Both the position numbers and the translations under genes were made by a program. DNA of 64,000 nt from Kitasatospora phosalacinea (GTDB lineage: Bacteria > Actinomycetota > Actinomycetes > Streptomycetales > Streptomycetaceae): NCBI RefSeq assembly GCF_030268885.1, contig NZ_BSSA01000022.1, positions 1 to 64,000 on the forward strand, in the 5' to 3' direction. The notes below the pieces were generated by a model that was not told the origin of the DNA, made no database searches, and saw nothing but the letters and a program-made list of their open reading frames with translations. Below, one piece after another: positions 47,705 to 56,614 of this stretch (position 1 is the stretch's first letter; each line of letters opens with the position of its first letter).

Positions 47705-50014
47705 ATGACCATCCGCTCCGAGTTGGCGGGCTCGCCGTCCAAGCAGCAGGCGAGCCGGTTCAGCCGTGCGGCACTCGGCCGGGCCGGCCGGGCGGCGCTG
47801 CTCGCCACCGGGCGGACGCCCGTCCCCGACGCCATCGAGCCGATCGTCCAGGCCCACCGGGTGCACCACCCGCAGGCCGACGTACCGCTGCTGACCAGGG
47901 CGTACCGGGTCGCCGAGGAGAGCCACCGCGGGCAGACCCGCAAGAGCGGCGAGCCGTACATCACCCACCCGCTCGCGGTCACGATGATCCTCGCCCAGCT
48001 CGGCGCGGACACCACCACGCTGGTCGCCTCGCTGCTGCACGACACCGTCGAGGACACCGAGGTGACGCTGGAGCAGGTCGCCGAGGACTTCGGGCCCGAG
48101 GTGGCGTACCTGGTCGACGGCGTCACCAAGCTGGAGAAGGTCGACTTCGGGGCCGCCGCCGAGCCCGAGACCTTCCGCAAGATGCTGGTCGCCACCGGCG
48201 ACGACGTCCGGGTGATGGTGATCAAGCTCGCCGACCGGCTGCACAACATGCGCACCATCCGGCACATGAAGCCCGCCAGCCAGGTGCGGATCGCCAAGGT
48301 CACCCGGGACGTGCTGATCCCGCTCGCCGAACGGCTCGGCATCCAGGTGGTCAAGGCGGAGCTGGAGGACATCGTCTTCGCCACCCTGCACCCCGAGGAG
48401 TACGAGCACACCGGCGCGGTGGCGGGCGGCTGGACGGACGGCGTGCTCGCCCCGTTCGCCGCCGAGCTCGGCCGCCAGCTCACCGAGGCCGGCATCCCCT
48501 CCACCGTCACCGTCCGGCCCCGGCACCTGGTCTCGCTGCACCGGGTGATGATCAAGCGCGGGGCCGGGCCGGACGGCGCCGGGCTGCGGCCCGCCGACTT
48601 CGGGCGGCTGCTGGTGGTGGTCGAGGAGAACGCCGACTGCTACGCCGTCCTCGGCGAACTGCACACCTGCTGGACGCCGCTGCCCGGCGAGTTCAAGGAC
48701 TTCGTCGCCGCCCCCAAGTTCAACCTGTACCAGTCGCTGCACACCGCGGTCGCGCTGCCCGGCGGCGAGGTGATCGAGGTCCTGGTCCGCACCCGGCGGA
48801 TGCACGAGGTCGCCGAGACCGGCGTGGTCGCCCTCGGCGACCCGCGCGCCGCCGACCGGACGGGCGCGGCCGACGACCCCGAGGACCGCACCGACCCGGC
48901 CCGCCCCGGCTGGCTGGCCCGGCTGCTCGACTGGCAGCAGGACACCCCCGACCCGGACGCCTTCTGGTCCGCGCTCACCGCCGACCTGCGCGACGACCGC
49001 GAGATCACCGCCGTCACCGAGGACGGCGCCACCCTGCACCTGCCGGCCGGCTCCAGCTGCCTGGACGCCGCCTACCTGCTCGGCGAGGAGACCGGCCACC
49101 GATGTATCGGCGCCCGGGTCAACGGCCGGCTCGCCGCGCTCTCCACCGAACTGCGCGACGGCGACATGCTCGGCCTGCTGCTGGCCCCCGACGGCGAGGA
49201 CAGCGGGCCCGACCCGCAGTGGCTGGAGTACGTCCGCACCCCCGGCGCCCGGCTCGCCGTCGCCCGTCGGCTGGCCGCCCGCCCGGCCGTGCGACCGGCC
49301 GTCGCCGAACTGCCCGGGCAGTCCGCCGCGGGGAGCGCCCCGGCCCCCGCCGCGCCGCCCGCGCCGCCCGCCGCCGGGCCGTCCGCGCCGCCCGCACCTC
49401 CCGCCGCGCCCGCCGCCGCGCCCGCCGAGGTGCCGGAACTGCCCGGCGCCGCCGTCCGGCTGGCCCGCTGCTGCACGCCCGTCCCGCCCGACGAGGTGAC
49501 CGGCATCGTGCTGCGCGGCGGGGCCGTCGCGGTGCACCGGGCGGGCTGCCCCACCGGCACCCGGATGCTGCGCGGCGGCCGGCACGCGGCCGCCGTCCGC
49601 TGGCTGCCCGGCGGCGCCCCGCAGTGGGGCTACCGGGCCACCCTGCACGCCGAGGCGCTCAACCGCCCCCGGCTGCTCGCCGACCTGACCGCGGCGATCT
49701 CCGGCGAGGGCGTGTCCATCTTCTCCGCCGAGGTCGAACCGCCCCGCCAGCTGCGGGTGCGGCACAGCTACACCCTGGAGCTGCCGGACGCCGCGGCGCT
49801 CCCTGCGGTGATGCGGGCGATGCTCCGGGTCTCCGGCGTGTACGACGTCTACCGGCCCGGCGGGCCGGAGGACGCGGCGGGGGCGGGTGCCGGGGCCGAC
49901 GCGGCGGCTGGTAAAAGGGATGACTCGGGCACGGCGGGCGTGCAACCATCGTGGGGAATTCACGGCGGCTCCGCCGTGTTGTCCGAGAGCACGACCCGAT
50001 CAACCCAAGGATGA
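47705..50014 (+). CDS. rshA: RelA/SpoT homologue (RshA-like)
   Basis: A 769-residue protein with a (p)ppGpp hydrolase HD domain (~65-235): GEPYITHPLAV, His112-Asp113 in LLHDTVEDTEV and IKLADRLHNMRT. The synthetase-like region (~240-375) is divergent: VRPRHLVSLHRVM, ADFGRLLVVV, PKFNLYQSLHT and IEVLVRT keep an Arg, Ser, Tyr and Glu but lose the NGYQ and AHWAYK sequences. A TGS domain (~438-505), an Ala/Pro linker, a zinc-finger-like CCTPVPPDEVTG segment and a C-terminal ACT domain (~640-725) follow. It resembles S. coelicolor RshA (from memory) and may mainly hydrolyse the alarmone. GGAGG lies 7 bases before the ATG at 47705. Confidence 0.88.
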   Translation: MTIRSELAGSPSKQQASRFSRAALGRAGRAALLATGRTPVPDAIEPIVQAHRVHHPQADVPLLTRAYRVAEESHRGQTRKSGEPYITHPLAVTMILAQLGADTTTLVASLLHDTVEDTEVTLEQVAEDFGPEVAYLVDGVTKLEKVDFGAAAEPETFRKMLVATGDDVRVMVIKLADRLHNMRTIRHMKPASQVRIAKVTRDVLIPLAERLGIQVVKAELEDIVFATLHPEEYEHTGAVAGGWTDGVLAPFAAELGRQLTEAGIPSTVTVRPRHLVSLHRVMIKRGAGPDGAGLRPADFGRLLVVVEENADCYAVLGELHTCWTPLPGEFKDFVAAPKFNLYQSLHTAVALPGGEVIEVLVRTRRMHEVAETGVVALGDPRAADRTGAADDPEDRTDPARPGWLARLLDWQQDTPDPDAFWSALTADLRDDREITAVTEDGATLHLPAGSSCLDAAYLLGEETGHRCIGARVNGRLAALSTELRDGDMLGLLLAPDGEDSGPDPQWLEYVRTPGARLAVARRLAARPAVRPAVAELPGQSAAGSAPAPAAPPAPPAAGPSAPPAPPAAPAAAPAEVPELPGAAVRLARCCTPVPPDEVTGIVLRGGAVAVHRAGCPTGTRMLRGGRHAAAVRWLPGGAPQWGYRATLHAEALNRPRLLADLTAAISGEGVSIFSAEVEPPRQLRVRHSYTLELPDAAALPAVMRAMLRVSGVYDVYRPGGPEDAAGAGAGADAAAGKRDDSGTAGVQPSWGIHGGSAVLSESTTRSTQG

Positions 50015-50015
50015 A

Positions 50016-51515
50016 ATGACCTCCACGTTCGACAGCCGCACCCGATCGAGCGAGTCCGCCAACCGGCTCGCCGACCTCAAGGCGGAAGCCCTGATGGACG
50101 AGGACCTCGCGGCGATCGACGAGGGCCTCGGCAACTACGACGGAGAGCAGTACGACCGCACCGAGCGCGCCGCGCTGCGCCGCGTCGCCGGCCTCTCCAC
50201 CGAACTGCAGGACGTCACCGAAGTCGAGTACCGCCAGCTCCGCCTGGAGCGCGTGGTGCTCGTCGGCGTGTGGACGGACGGCACGCTGGAGGAGGCGGAG
50301 AACTCGATGGCCGAGCTCGCCGCCCTCGCCGAGACGGCCGGCTCCGAAGTCCTGGACGGCGTGATCCAGCGCCGCGACAAGCCCGACGCCGCCACCTACA
50401 TCGGATCCGGCAAGGCCCAGGAGCTGCGCGACATCGTCGCCTCCACCGGTGCCGACACCGTGGTCTGCGACGGTGAGCTCACCCCGGGCCAGCTGATCCA
50501 CCTCGAAGACGTGGTCAAGGTCAAGGTCGTCGACCGCACCGCCCTGATCCTGGACATCTTCGCCCAGCACGCCAAGTCCCGGGAGGGCAAGGCGCAGGTC
50601 TCGCTCGCGCAGATGCAGTACATGCTGCCGCGCCTGCGCGGTTGGGGCCAGTCGCTGTCCCGGCAGATGGGTGGCGGTGGCTCCGGCTCCTCGGGCGGCG
50701 GCATGGCCACCCGCGGTCCCGGTGAGACCAAGATCGAGACCGACCGGCGGCGGATCCGCGAGAAGATGGCGAAGCTCCGCAAGGAGATCGCCGAGATGAA
50801 GAAGGGCCGCGACACCAAGCGGCAGGAGCGGCGGCGCAACCACGTCCCGTCGGTGGCCATCGCCGGGTACACCAACGCGGGCAAGTCCTCGCTGCTCAAC
50901 CGGCTCACCGGGGCCGGCGTCCTGGTGGAGAACGCCCTGTTCGCCACCCTGGACCCGACGGTCCGCCGGGCCCAGACCCCGAGCGGCCGGCTCTACACCC
51001 TGGCCGACACCGTCGGCTTCGTCCGGCACCTGCCGCACCACCTGGTCGAGGCGTTCCGCTCCACCATGGAGGAGGTCGCCGACGCCGACCTCATCCTGCA
51101 CGTGGTGGACGGCTCGCACCCGGAGCCGGAGACCCAGCTCGCCGCCGTCCGCGAGGTGATCGTCTCGGTCGAGGCGCAGGACGTGCCGGAGATCGTGGTG
51201 ATCAACAAGGCCGACGCGGCGGACCCGCTGGTCCTCCAGCGCCTGCTGCGCCGCGAGCCGCACGCCGTCGTGGTGTCGGCCCGCAGCGGTCAGGGCATCG
51301 AGGAGCTGCTCGCCCTGATCGACCGGGAACTGCCCCGCCCCGCGGTGGAGGTCAAGGTCCTGGTGCCCTACACCCGCGGCGACCTGGTCTCCCGGGTCCA
51401 CGCGGAGGGCGAGCTGCTCTCCACCGAGCACACGGCGGACGGCACCCTGCTGCACGCCAAGGTCGCGGCCGTGCTGGCCGGGGAGCTGGAGCGGTACGCC
51501 GTCGTCGCGGCCTGA
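50016..51515 (+). CDS. hflX: GTPase HflX
   Basis: A 499-residue ribosome-associated GTPase that splits or rescues stalled ribosomes during stress. It contains an N-terminal HflX domain (~60-200; QRRDKPDAATYIGSGKAQEL, CDGELTPGQ, DRTALILDIFAQHA), a Gly-rich linker (MGGGGSGSSGGG), a basic coiled coil and a G domain with G1 GYTNAGKSS at 284-292, G3 DTVGFV, G4 NKAD and a C-terminal domain. The ATG at 50016 starts one base after the rshA stop, so the two genes are probably cotranscribed. A strong terminator follows. Confidence 0.95.
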   Translation: MTSTFDSRTRSSESANRLADLKAEALMDEDLAAIDEGLGNYDGEQYDRTERAALRRVAGLSTELQDVTEVEYRQLRLERVVLVGVWTDGTLEEAENSMAELAALAETAGSEVLDGVIQRRDKPDAATYIGSGKAQELRDIVASTGADTVVCDGELTPGQLIHLEDVVKVKVVDRTALILDIFAQHAKSREGKAQVSLAQMQYMLPRLRGWGQSLSRQMGGGGSGSSGGGMATRGPGETKIETDRRRIREKMAKLRKEIAEMKKGRDTKRQERRRNHVPSVAIAGYTNAGKSSLLNRLTGAGVLVENALFATLDPTVRRAQTPSGRLYTLADTVGFVRHLPHHLVEAFRSTMEEVADADLILHVVDGSHPEPETQLAAVREVIVSVEAQDVPEIVVINKADAADPLVLQRLLRREPHAVVVSARSGQGIEELLALIDRELPRPAVEVKVLVPYTRGDLVSRVHAEGELLSTEHTADGTLLHAKVAAVLAGELERYAVVAA

Positions 51516-51540
51516 CGCGGCAGCACCGGCACGGAACGGG

Positions 51541-51574
51541 ACGGGCGGCGCACCCTCGGGGGTGCGCCGCCCGT
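51541..51574 (+). terminator. Terminator of rshA-hflX
   Basis: A perfect 14-bp inverted repeat (51541-51554 / 51561-51574) with a 6-base loop lies 26 bases past the hflX stop. It could also serve the convergent protease gene. Confidence 0.8.
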
Positions 51575-51639
51575 CCGCCGTTCACGCCGCCCGTTCGGAA
51601 CGGCCGGGCCGGTCGGCCCGGTCGGCCAGGTGGACCCGG

Positions 51640-52785
51640 TCAGGCCTGGGCGACGAAGGCGTCGAACATCTTCTTGGCCTCGGCGCCGAGGGTCGGACCG
51701 GCCTGCCAGCCCGCCTCGTCGTCACCGATCGAGACGTTCGAGAACAGCACCGTCCTGCCGTTCTGGCGGGTCAGCCAGCCGCCGCCGGAGGAACCGCCGG
51801 TCATGGTGCAGCCGATGGCGAGCATCGGCGGGCGCGAGGCCAGGAAGGCGAACGGGGCGAGCTTGGCGGTGGAGTCGCAGTGCTCCAGCTCCTCGCCGTC
51901 GAACGGCGGGTCGGCCGGGTAGCCGTACGCCTTCGGCGCGGTGATGTCCTCCGGCTTGGCGTTGAACAGGATCGGCACGGAGCTGCCGACCGTCTCCTCC
52001 AGCGAGCGGTTGCCGTCGAGCGGAGAGACCTTCACCACCGCGAAGTCGAACTGGCTGGCCTGGTTGCCCACGTGGGTGCCCTCCTGCGTCCACTGGGGCA
52101 TGGTCAGCATCGCGTCGGCGGCCCAGCGGCCCAGCGGGGCGACCTCCTGCCAGGAGTCGATCGTCTTGCCGTTGCTGGTGGCGCCGGAGCGGTTGTACGC
52201 CGGGATGAACATCATCTTCTGGACGTAGTCGCTGCCCTTGCCGCCGTGCACGCAGTGCCCGGCCGTCCAGACCAGGTTGCTCTTGCCCGGGTGCTTCGGG
52301 TCGGTGACCACGGTGCCCGAGCAGGAGTGCTCCTCGCCCTCGGCGTTCACGAACAGGAGCCGGCCGATCACGGCGGTGTCCGCGCTGTACGGGTGCGGCT
52401 GGGGCTTGGCGGCTATCCGGGCGGGGAGGGTGAACTCCCGGAAGGACGGGGCCTGCTTGTCCGGCTTGACGGAGTCGCCGCCGCGCGGGTCGGTCGGCTT
52501 CTTCTTGTCCCAGAAGCCCTTGATCGCCTTGATGTCCTCCGGCTTGAAGCCGTTCTTCGCCGCCCACTTCTGCCAGTCCTCGGCGGACCAGTTCGGCACC
52601 TGGGAGACGAAGTTCTGCAGGTCGGCGACGTCGACGGAGTCCCCCGTCGCCTGGGAGGAGGCCCGGTCGGCCGGGGTCGGGTCGGCGCCCTTGCTGCAGG
52701 CGGCGGTGCCGACGGCGAGCACCGTCACCAGGGCGGCCGCGGCCGCGCTCCGGATCCGGCGTGCCGTGCGGTGCTGGTCGGTCAT
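51640..52785 (-). CDS. Trypsin-like serine protease, lipoprotein
   Basis: A 381-residue exported protein. The signal peptide (MTDQHRTARRIRSAAAAALV...) ends in a lipobox VGTAAC, so it is probably acylated and surface-bound. The catalytic domain has His177 (WTAGHCVHG), an Asp in QFDFAVVKV and Ser333 (TMTGGSSGGGW). Residues ~50-120 form a polar region (NWSAEDWQKWAAKNGFKPEDIKAIKGFW) with a DxKxIKGFWDKKKP motif. It is 37-45% identical in appearance to the next gene, with the same HCVH and GGxSGGGW blocks, indicating duplication. The substrate is unknown. The ATG at 52785 follows GGGGG and starts the signal peptide. Confidence 0.88.
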   Translation of the reverse strand: MTDQHRTARRIRSAAAAALVTVLAVGTAACSKGADPTPADRASSQATGDSVDVADLQNFVSQVPNWSAEDWQKWAAKNGFKPEDIKAIKGFWDKKKPTDPRGGDSVKPDKQAPSFREFTLPARIAAKPQPHPYSADTAVIGRLLFVNAEGEEHSCSGTVVTDPKHPGKSNLVWTAGHCVHGGKGSDYVQKMMFIPAYNRSGATSNGKTIDSWQEVAPLGRWAADAMLTMPQWTQEGTHVGNQASQFDFAVVKVSPLDGNRSLEETVGSSVPILFNAKPEDITAPKAYGYPADPPFDGEELEHCDSTAKLAPFAFLASRPPMLAIGCTMTGGSSGGGWLTRQNGRTVLFSNVSIGDDEAGWQAGPTLGAEAKKMFDAFVAQA

Positions 52786-52913
52786 GGGTTGTCCCCCGTG
52801 TTCGGTGAGCGGGTCGGAAACGGATCGGAGGCGGGCCGGGACGCCTGCGGGGCGGCCGCCTCCGGGTCGTGCGGGCCGGGCGGGCCGGGTGGGGGCGCCG
52901 CGCGGTCGTGCGG

Positions 52914-54029
52914 TCAGGACCGGGAGATGTAGGCGAGCGCCTGGCGGGCCGTCTCCTCCAGGTAGGGGCCGTTCAGCGCGGTGTGCGCCTGGCTGCCGAT
53001 CGAGGTGTTGCTGACCAGCCGCTGGCGGCCGTCCGGACCGTCGGCGAACCAGCCGCCGCCCGAGGCCCCGGCCGTCATGGTGCAGCCGATCACCAGCATC
53101 GGCGGGCGGGACGCGTCGAAGCTGCGCGAGCCCGGACGGCCGGAGTCGCAGCGCTCCAACTCCTGCCCGTCGAACGGCGCGACGGCCGGGTACCCCCAGG
53201 CCTGGATCGCCAACTGCTCGCGCGGGGCGTCGAACCAGACCGGGACGGCGGTGCCGATGGCCTCCTCCAGCGAGCGGGTCTCGCCCTCCGGGCCGCGCAC
53301 CCTGACCACCGCGAAGTCGTACTGGTTGGCGGCGTCCCCGCCCTTGGTGCCCTCGGTGGTCCACAGCGGCGAGGTGATCACCTTGTCCGCCCACCACTGC
53401 CCGAGCGGGGCGACCTCGGCCAGCGTCGCCCGCCGGTGGTCGCTGGCCGCGCCGGAGCTGTTGTACGCGGGCACGAACACCAGGTTCCGGTACCAGTCGC
53501 CGCCCTTGCCCTCGTGCACGCAGTGCGCGGCCGTCCACACCAGGTTGCTCCTGCCCGGGTGCGCCGGGTCGGCGACCACGGTGGCCGAGCACTGGCCGGT
53601 GCCGCCGTTCGGCGCGGTCATGAACACCTTCCCGGAGGCCGGGTAGCTGGTGTACGGGCGCGGCACCGGCTGCGCGGCCACCGGCGGCGGCGCGGCGGGC
53701 GGTGACGCGGAGCCGGTCGGTGCGGGGCCGGTCGGTGCGGGCGCGCTCACGGCGGACGCCTCCGCCGAAGGGCCGTCCGGTGCCGGAGCGGGCTGCTGCG
53801 GCGGGGCCTGGTCCATCTTCTCGGCGCTCCACAGACCCGGCACCACCGGGTTGCGGAAGTCGTGGCGCTGCGCCCAGCGGTCCCACTCGGCGGCTCCCCA
53901 GCGCTTCAGCTCGGCGAAGTCGCGCGGGTTCCCGCCGCCCCCGTCGCCGCCCGCCGTGCAGGCGCCCGCGCCGCCGACCAGGACGGCGAGCGCGGACAGC
54001 ACGGCCACCACCCTCCGTGCCCTCACCAT
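52914..54029 (-). CDS. Trypsin-like serine protease, lipoprotein (paralogue)
   Basis: A 371-residue paralogue of the neighbouring protease. The signal peptide MVRARRVVAVLSALAVLVGGAGAC carries a lipobox Cys; an Ala/Pro/Ser-rich linker (~85-135) precedes a catalytic domain with WTAAHCVHEGKG, YDFAVVRV and TMTAGASGGGW. The N-terminal RWGAAEWDRWAQRHDFRNP replaces the WQKWAAKNGFKPED of the paralogue, showing a shared region before the linker. A start at 54029 is chosen because it makes a clear lipoprotein signal; GGGGGGATCG precedes the ATG. It lies 128 bases upstream of the other protease, same strand, and divergent from the siderophore operon. Confidence 0.86.
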   Translation of the reverse strand: MVRARRVVAVLSALAVLVGGAGACTAGGDGGGGNPRDFAELKRWGAAEWDRWAQRHDFRNPVVPGLWSAEKMDQAPPQQPAPAPDGPSAEASAVSAPAPTGPAPTGSASPPAAPPPVAAQPVPRPYTSYPASGKVFMTAPNGGTGQCSATVVADPAHPGRSNLVWTAAHCVHEGKGGDWYRNLVFVPAYNSSGAASDHRRATLAEVAPLGQWWADKVITSPLWTTEGTKGGDAANQYDFAVVRVRGPEGETRSLEEAIGTAVPVWFDAPREQLAIQAWGYPAVAPFDGQELERCDSGRPGSRSFDASRPPMLVIGCTMTAGASGGGWFADGPDGRQRLVSNTSIGSQAHTALNGPYLEETARQALAYISRS

Positions 54030-54237
54030 CGATCCCCCCGTAACGGTCCGTCTCCCCGGGGACAGTCTTCCATCCGGACACGTCGCACCGGCGGGGAGGT
54101 GCCCCTGCTGTTGACGTCCGGACACCGAACCGTGATCGTGACGGTCCGTCAGGATGGCGCCCACTCACACCTGAGGGTGAGTGATCGGTCGAAACTCACC
54201 GGAACGAGTGAGCCGATCTTGTGCCCGGCCGTGGGGG

Positions 54238-54256
54238 ATAGGTAACCCTTACCGGA
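54238..54256 (+). promoter_or_regulatory. Putative iron box (DmdR/IdeR-type operator)
   Basis: ATAGGTAACCCTTACCGGA carries the inverted repeat AGGTAA-ccc-TTACC and resembles the streptomycete DmdR1 consensus TTAGGTTAGGCTCACCTAA at roughly two thirds of the positions. It lies 29 bases before the TTG of the first siderophore gene, where iron repression would act. Confidence 0.5.
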
Positions 54257-54284
54257 AGGCAGTCACGCGGCTCAAGGAGCGGAT

Positions 54285-56051
54285 TTGGCCAGCACCCTCA
54301 CCGGCGTTCCCCCGGCCGTCCGGCCGACGGCCGGGCACCCCGACCCGGACCCGCTGCTGGACCCCGACCCGGCGGTGGCCGCCGAACACGCCGCCACCGA
54401 GAGCCTGTTGCGCTGCTGGGCCCGGGAGACCGCCGCCGAGCGCCCGGACGACGACCTGCTGAGCATCCCGGTGCTCGGCGGCGCCGCCCGGCTGTCCGCG
54501 CCGGTGCGGCACTGGTCGGCCTGCGGCTGGCACCGCTTCGGCCCCGCCACCGTCTCCACCGGCGACGCCGCGCACCCGGTCGACGCGGTCACCGTCGCCG
54601 CCCTGGTGGCCGGGGCCACCGGCCGCCCCGAACCCGGCCAACTCGCCGACCTGACCGCCCGGGTGGCCGACTCGGTGGGCCGCACCGCGGAGATCCTCGC
54701 CCACCGCCGGGCGATCTCCGCCGCGCCCGCGGACGCGTTCCTGCGCGCCGAGCAGTCGCTGCTGCTCGGCCACCCGCTGCACCCCACCCCGAAGAGCCGC
54801 GACGGCCTCGGCCCCGCCCAGTCCGCCGCGTACTCCCCGGAACTGCGCGGCAGCTTCCGGCTGCACTGGTGGGCCGTGCACCGCTCGCTGCTGGCCGGGG
54901 ACTCCGCCACCGGCACCCCCGTCGAACAGCTCACCGCCGGACTGTACGGCCGCCCGCTGCCCGCCGACGCGGCCGCCCTGCCGCTGCACCCCTGGCAGGC
55001 CCGCGAGCTGGCGCTGCGTCCGGCCGTCGCCGAGCTGCTGGAGCAGGGCCTGCTCACCGACCTCGGCCAGCACGGCGAGCCCTGGCACCCCACCAGCTCG
55101 GTGCGCACCGTCTGCCGCCCCGGCACCCCGTGGATGCTCAAGCTGTCGCTCGGCCTGCGGATCACCAACTCCCGCCGGGAGAACCTCCGCAAGGAACTGC
55201 ACCGCGGCACCGAGGTGCACCGGCTGCTGGAAGCCGGCCTGGCCGAGCGGTGGCGGGCCGCCCACCCCGACTTCGACATCGTCCGCGACCCGGCCTGGAT
55301 CGGCGTCGACCACCCCGCCCTCGCCGACCCCAACGGCCTGGACACCGTGCTGCGGCAGATGCCGTTCGGCCCCGCCGACCGGGCGCTGTGCGTGGCCGGG
55401 CTGGTCGCCGAACAGCCCGTGGGCCGCGGCCGGATCGGCTCGCAACTCGCGGACGTCGTCGGCGAACTGGCCGCCCGCACCGGCCGCCCCGGGCCGACCG
55501 TCGCCACTGAGTGGTTCCTGCGCTACCTGGACGCCGTCGTCCTGCCGGTCCTCTGGCTGGACGGGCAGGCCGGGATCGCCCTGGAGGCCCACCAGCAGAA
55601 CAGCCTGGTCCTGCTGGACGCCCTCGGCTGGCCCGCGGGCGGCCGCTACCGCGACAACCAGGGCTACTACTTCCGCGCCTCGCACGCCGACCGGCTGCAC
55701 GCCCTGCTGCCCGCGCTCGGCGCGCACAGCGACACCTTCGTGCCCGACCAGGTCGCCGACGAGCGCTTCGCCTACTACCTCGGCATCAACCACGTGCTCG
55801 GCCTGATCGGCGCCTTCGGCTCCCAGGGCCTCGCCGACGAACAGCTGCTGCTGGCCGCGCTGCGCCGCTTCCTGTCCGGCCCCGCCGCGACCGCCACCGG
55901 CTCCGCGCTGCCCGCCCACCTGCTGGACGCGCCGACCCTGCGCTGCAAGGCCAACCTGCTCACCCGGCTGCACGGCCTGGACGAGCTCGTCGGCCCGGTC
56001 GAGACCCAGTCGGTGTACGTGGAGATCGACAACCCGGTGGCCCGGGCGTGA
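54285..56051 (+). CDS. IucA/IucC-family NIS siderophore synthetase
   Basis: A 588-residue ATP-dependent ligase that joins a carboxylic acid to an amine or hydroxyl without an NRPS. Family motifs: GHPLHPTPKSR, LPLHPWQARELA, KLSLGLRITNSRREN and EAHQQNSLVLLD, with a C-terminal FhuF-like/ferric reductase-type end. The sequence differs from the second synthetase downstream, so the two should have different substrate roles. TTG at 54285 has AAGGAG 5 bases upstream, which decides the start. It is the first gene of an overlapping operon; the acyltransferase GTG overlaps its stop by 4 bases. Confidence 0.92.
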   Translation: MASTLTGVPPAVRPTAGHPDPDPLLDPDPAVAAEHAATESLLRCWARETAAERPDDDLLSIPVLGGAARLSAPVRHWSACGWHRFGPATVSTGDAAHPVDAVTVAALVAGATGRPEPGQLADLTARVADSVGRTAEILAHRRAISAAPADAFLRAEQSLLLGHPLHPTPKSRDGLGPAQSAAYSPELRGSFRLHWWAVHRSLLAGDSATGTPVEQLTAGLYGRPLPADAAALPLHPWQARELALRPAVAELLEQGLLTDLGQHGEPWHPTSSVRTVCRPGTPWMLKLSLGLRITNSRRENLRKELHRGTEVHRLLEAGLAERWRAAHPDFDIVRDPAWIGVDHPALADPNGLDTVLRQMPFGPADRALCVAGLVAEQPVGRGRIGSQLADVVGELAARTGRPGPTVATEWFLRYLDAVVLPVLWLDGQAGIALEAHQQNSLVLLDALGWPAGGRYRDNQGYYFRASHADRLHALLPALGAHSDTFVPDQVADERFAYYLGINHVLGLIGAFGSQGLADEQLLLAALRRFLSGPAATATGSALPAHLLDAPTLRCKANLLTRLHGLDELVGPVETQSVYVEIDNPVARA

Positions 56052-56614
56052 TCCCGGAGACCGGGACGATAGCCACCGCGGTCGGCGAACTCGTCCTGCG
56101 CACCGTGCGGTTGGCCACGGACCTGGACCTGCTCACCGGCTGGATGAACGACCCGGACACCGACCGCTGGTGGGCCCTCGCGGGCCCGCCCGGCACCACC
56201 GCCGACCACCTCGCCGCCCAACTCGACGGCGACGGCCGCAGCCGCCCCGTCCTGGCCCTGCTCGACGGCGCGCCCACCGGCTACTTCGAACTCTACCGGG
56301 CCGACCTCGACCCGCTGGCCGCGCACTACCCCGCCCGCCCGCACGACCTGGGCGTCCACCTGCTGCTGGCCCCCGCCGTCCGCGGCCGGGGCCTGGCCGC
56401 CCCGCTGCTCGACGCGATCGCCGCCCGGCTGCTGCAGCGCGAACCCCGCTGCACCCGGGTGCTCGCCGAGCCCGACGTCCGCAACACGCCCTCCGTCCGG
56501 GCCTTCGCCCGCGCCGGGTTCACCCGTGCCGCCGACCTCGACCTGCCCGACAAGCGCGCCGCCCTGATGATCCGCCGGCGCGCCGACACCCCGCCGCTCC
56601 CTAGGACGACATGA
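56048..56614 (+). CDS. Siderophore GNAT acyltransferase (IucB/DesC-like)
   Basis: A 188-residue GNAT-fold N-acyltransferase. The acetyl-CoA binding stretch lies near LLLAPAVRGRGLAAPLLDAI, and the early GWMNDPDTDRWWALAGP and YFELYRADLDPLAAHYP match enzymes that acylate N-hydroxylysine or N-hydroxycadaverine in NIS pathways. Its position between a synthetase and the N-hydroxylase fits acylation of the hydroxylated amine to a hydroxamate. The GTG overlaps the preceding stop (GTGA), and the stop overlaps the hydroxylase ATG by 4 bases. Confidence 0.88.
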   Translation: MIPETGTIATAVGELVLRTVRLATDLDLLTGWMNDPDTDRWWALAGPPGTTADHLAAQLDGDGRSRPVLALLDGAPTGYFELYRADLDPLAAHYPARPHDLGVHLLLAPAVRGRGLAAPLLDAIAARLLQREPRCTRVLAEPDVRNTPSVRAFARAGFTRAADLDLPDKRAALMIRRRADTPPLPRTT

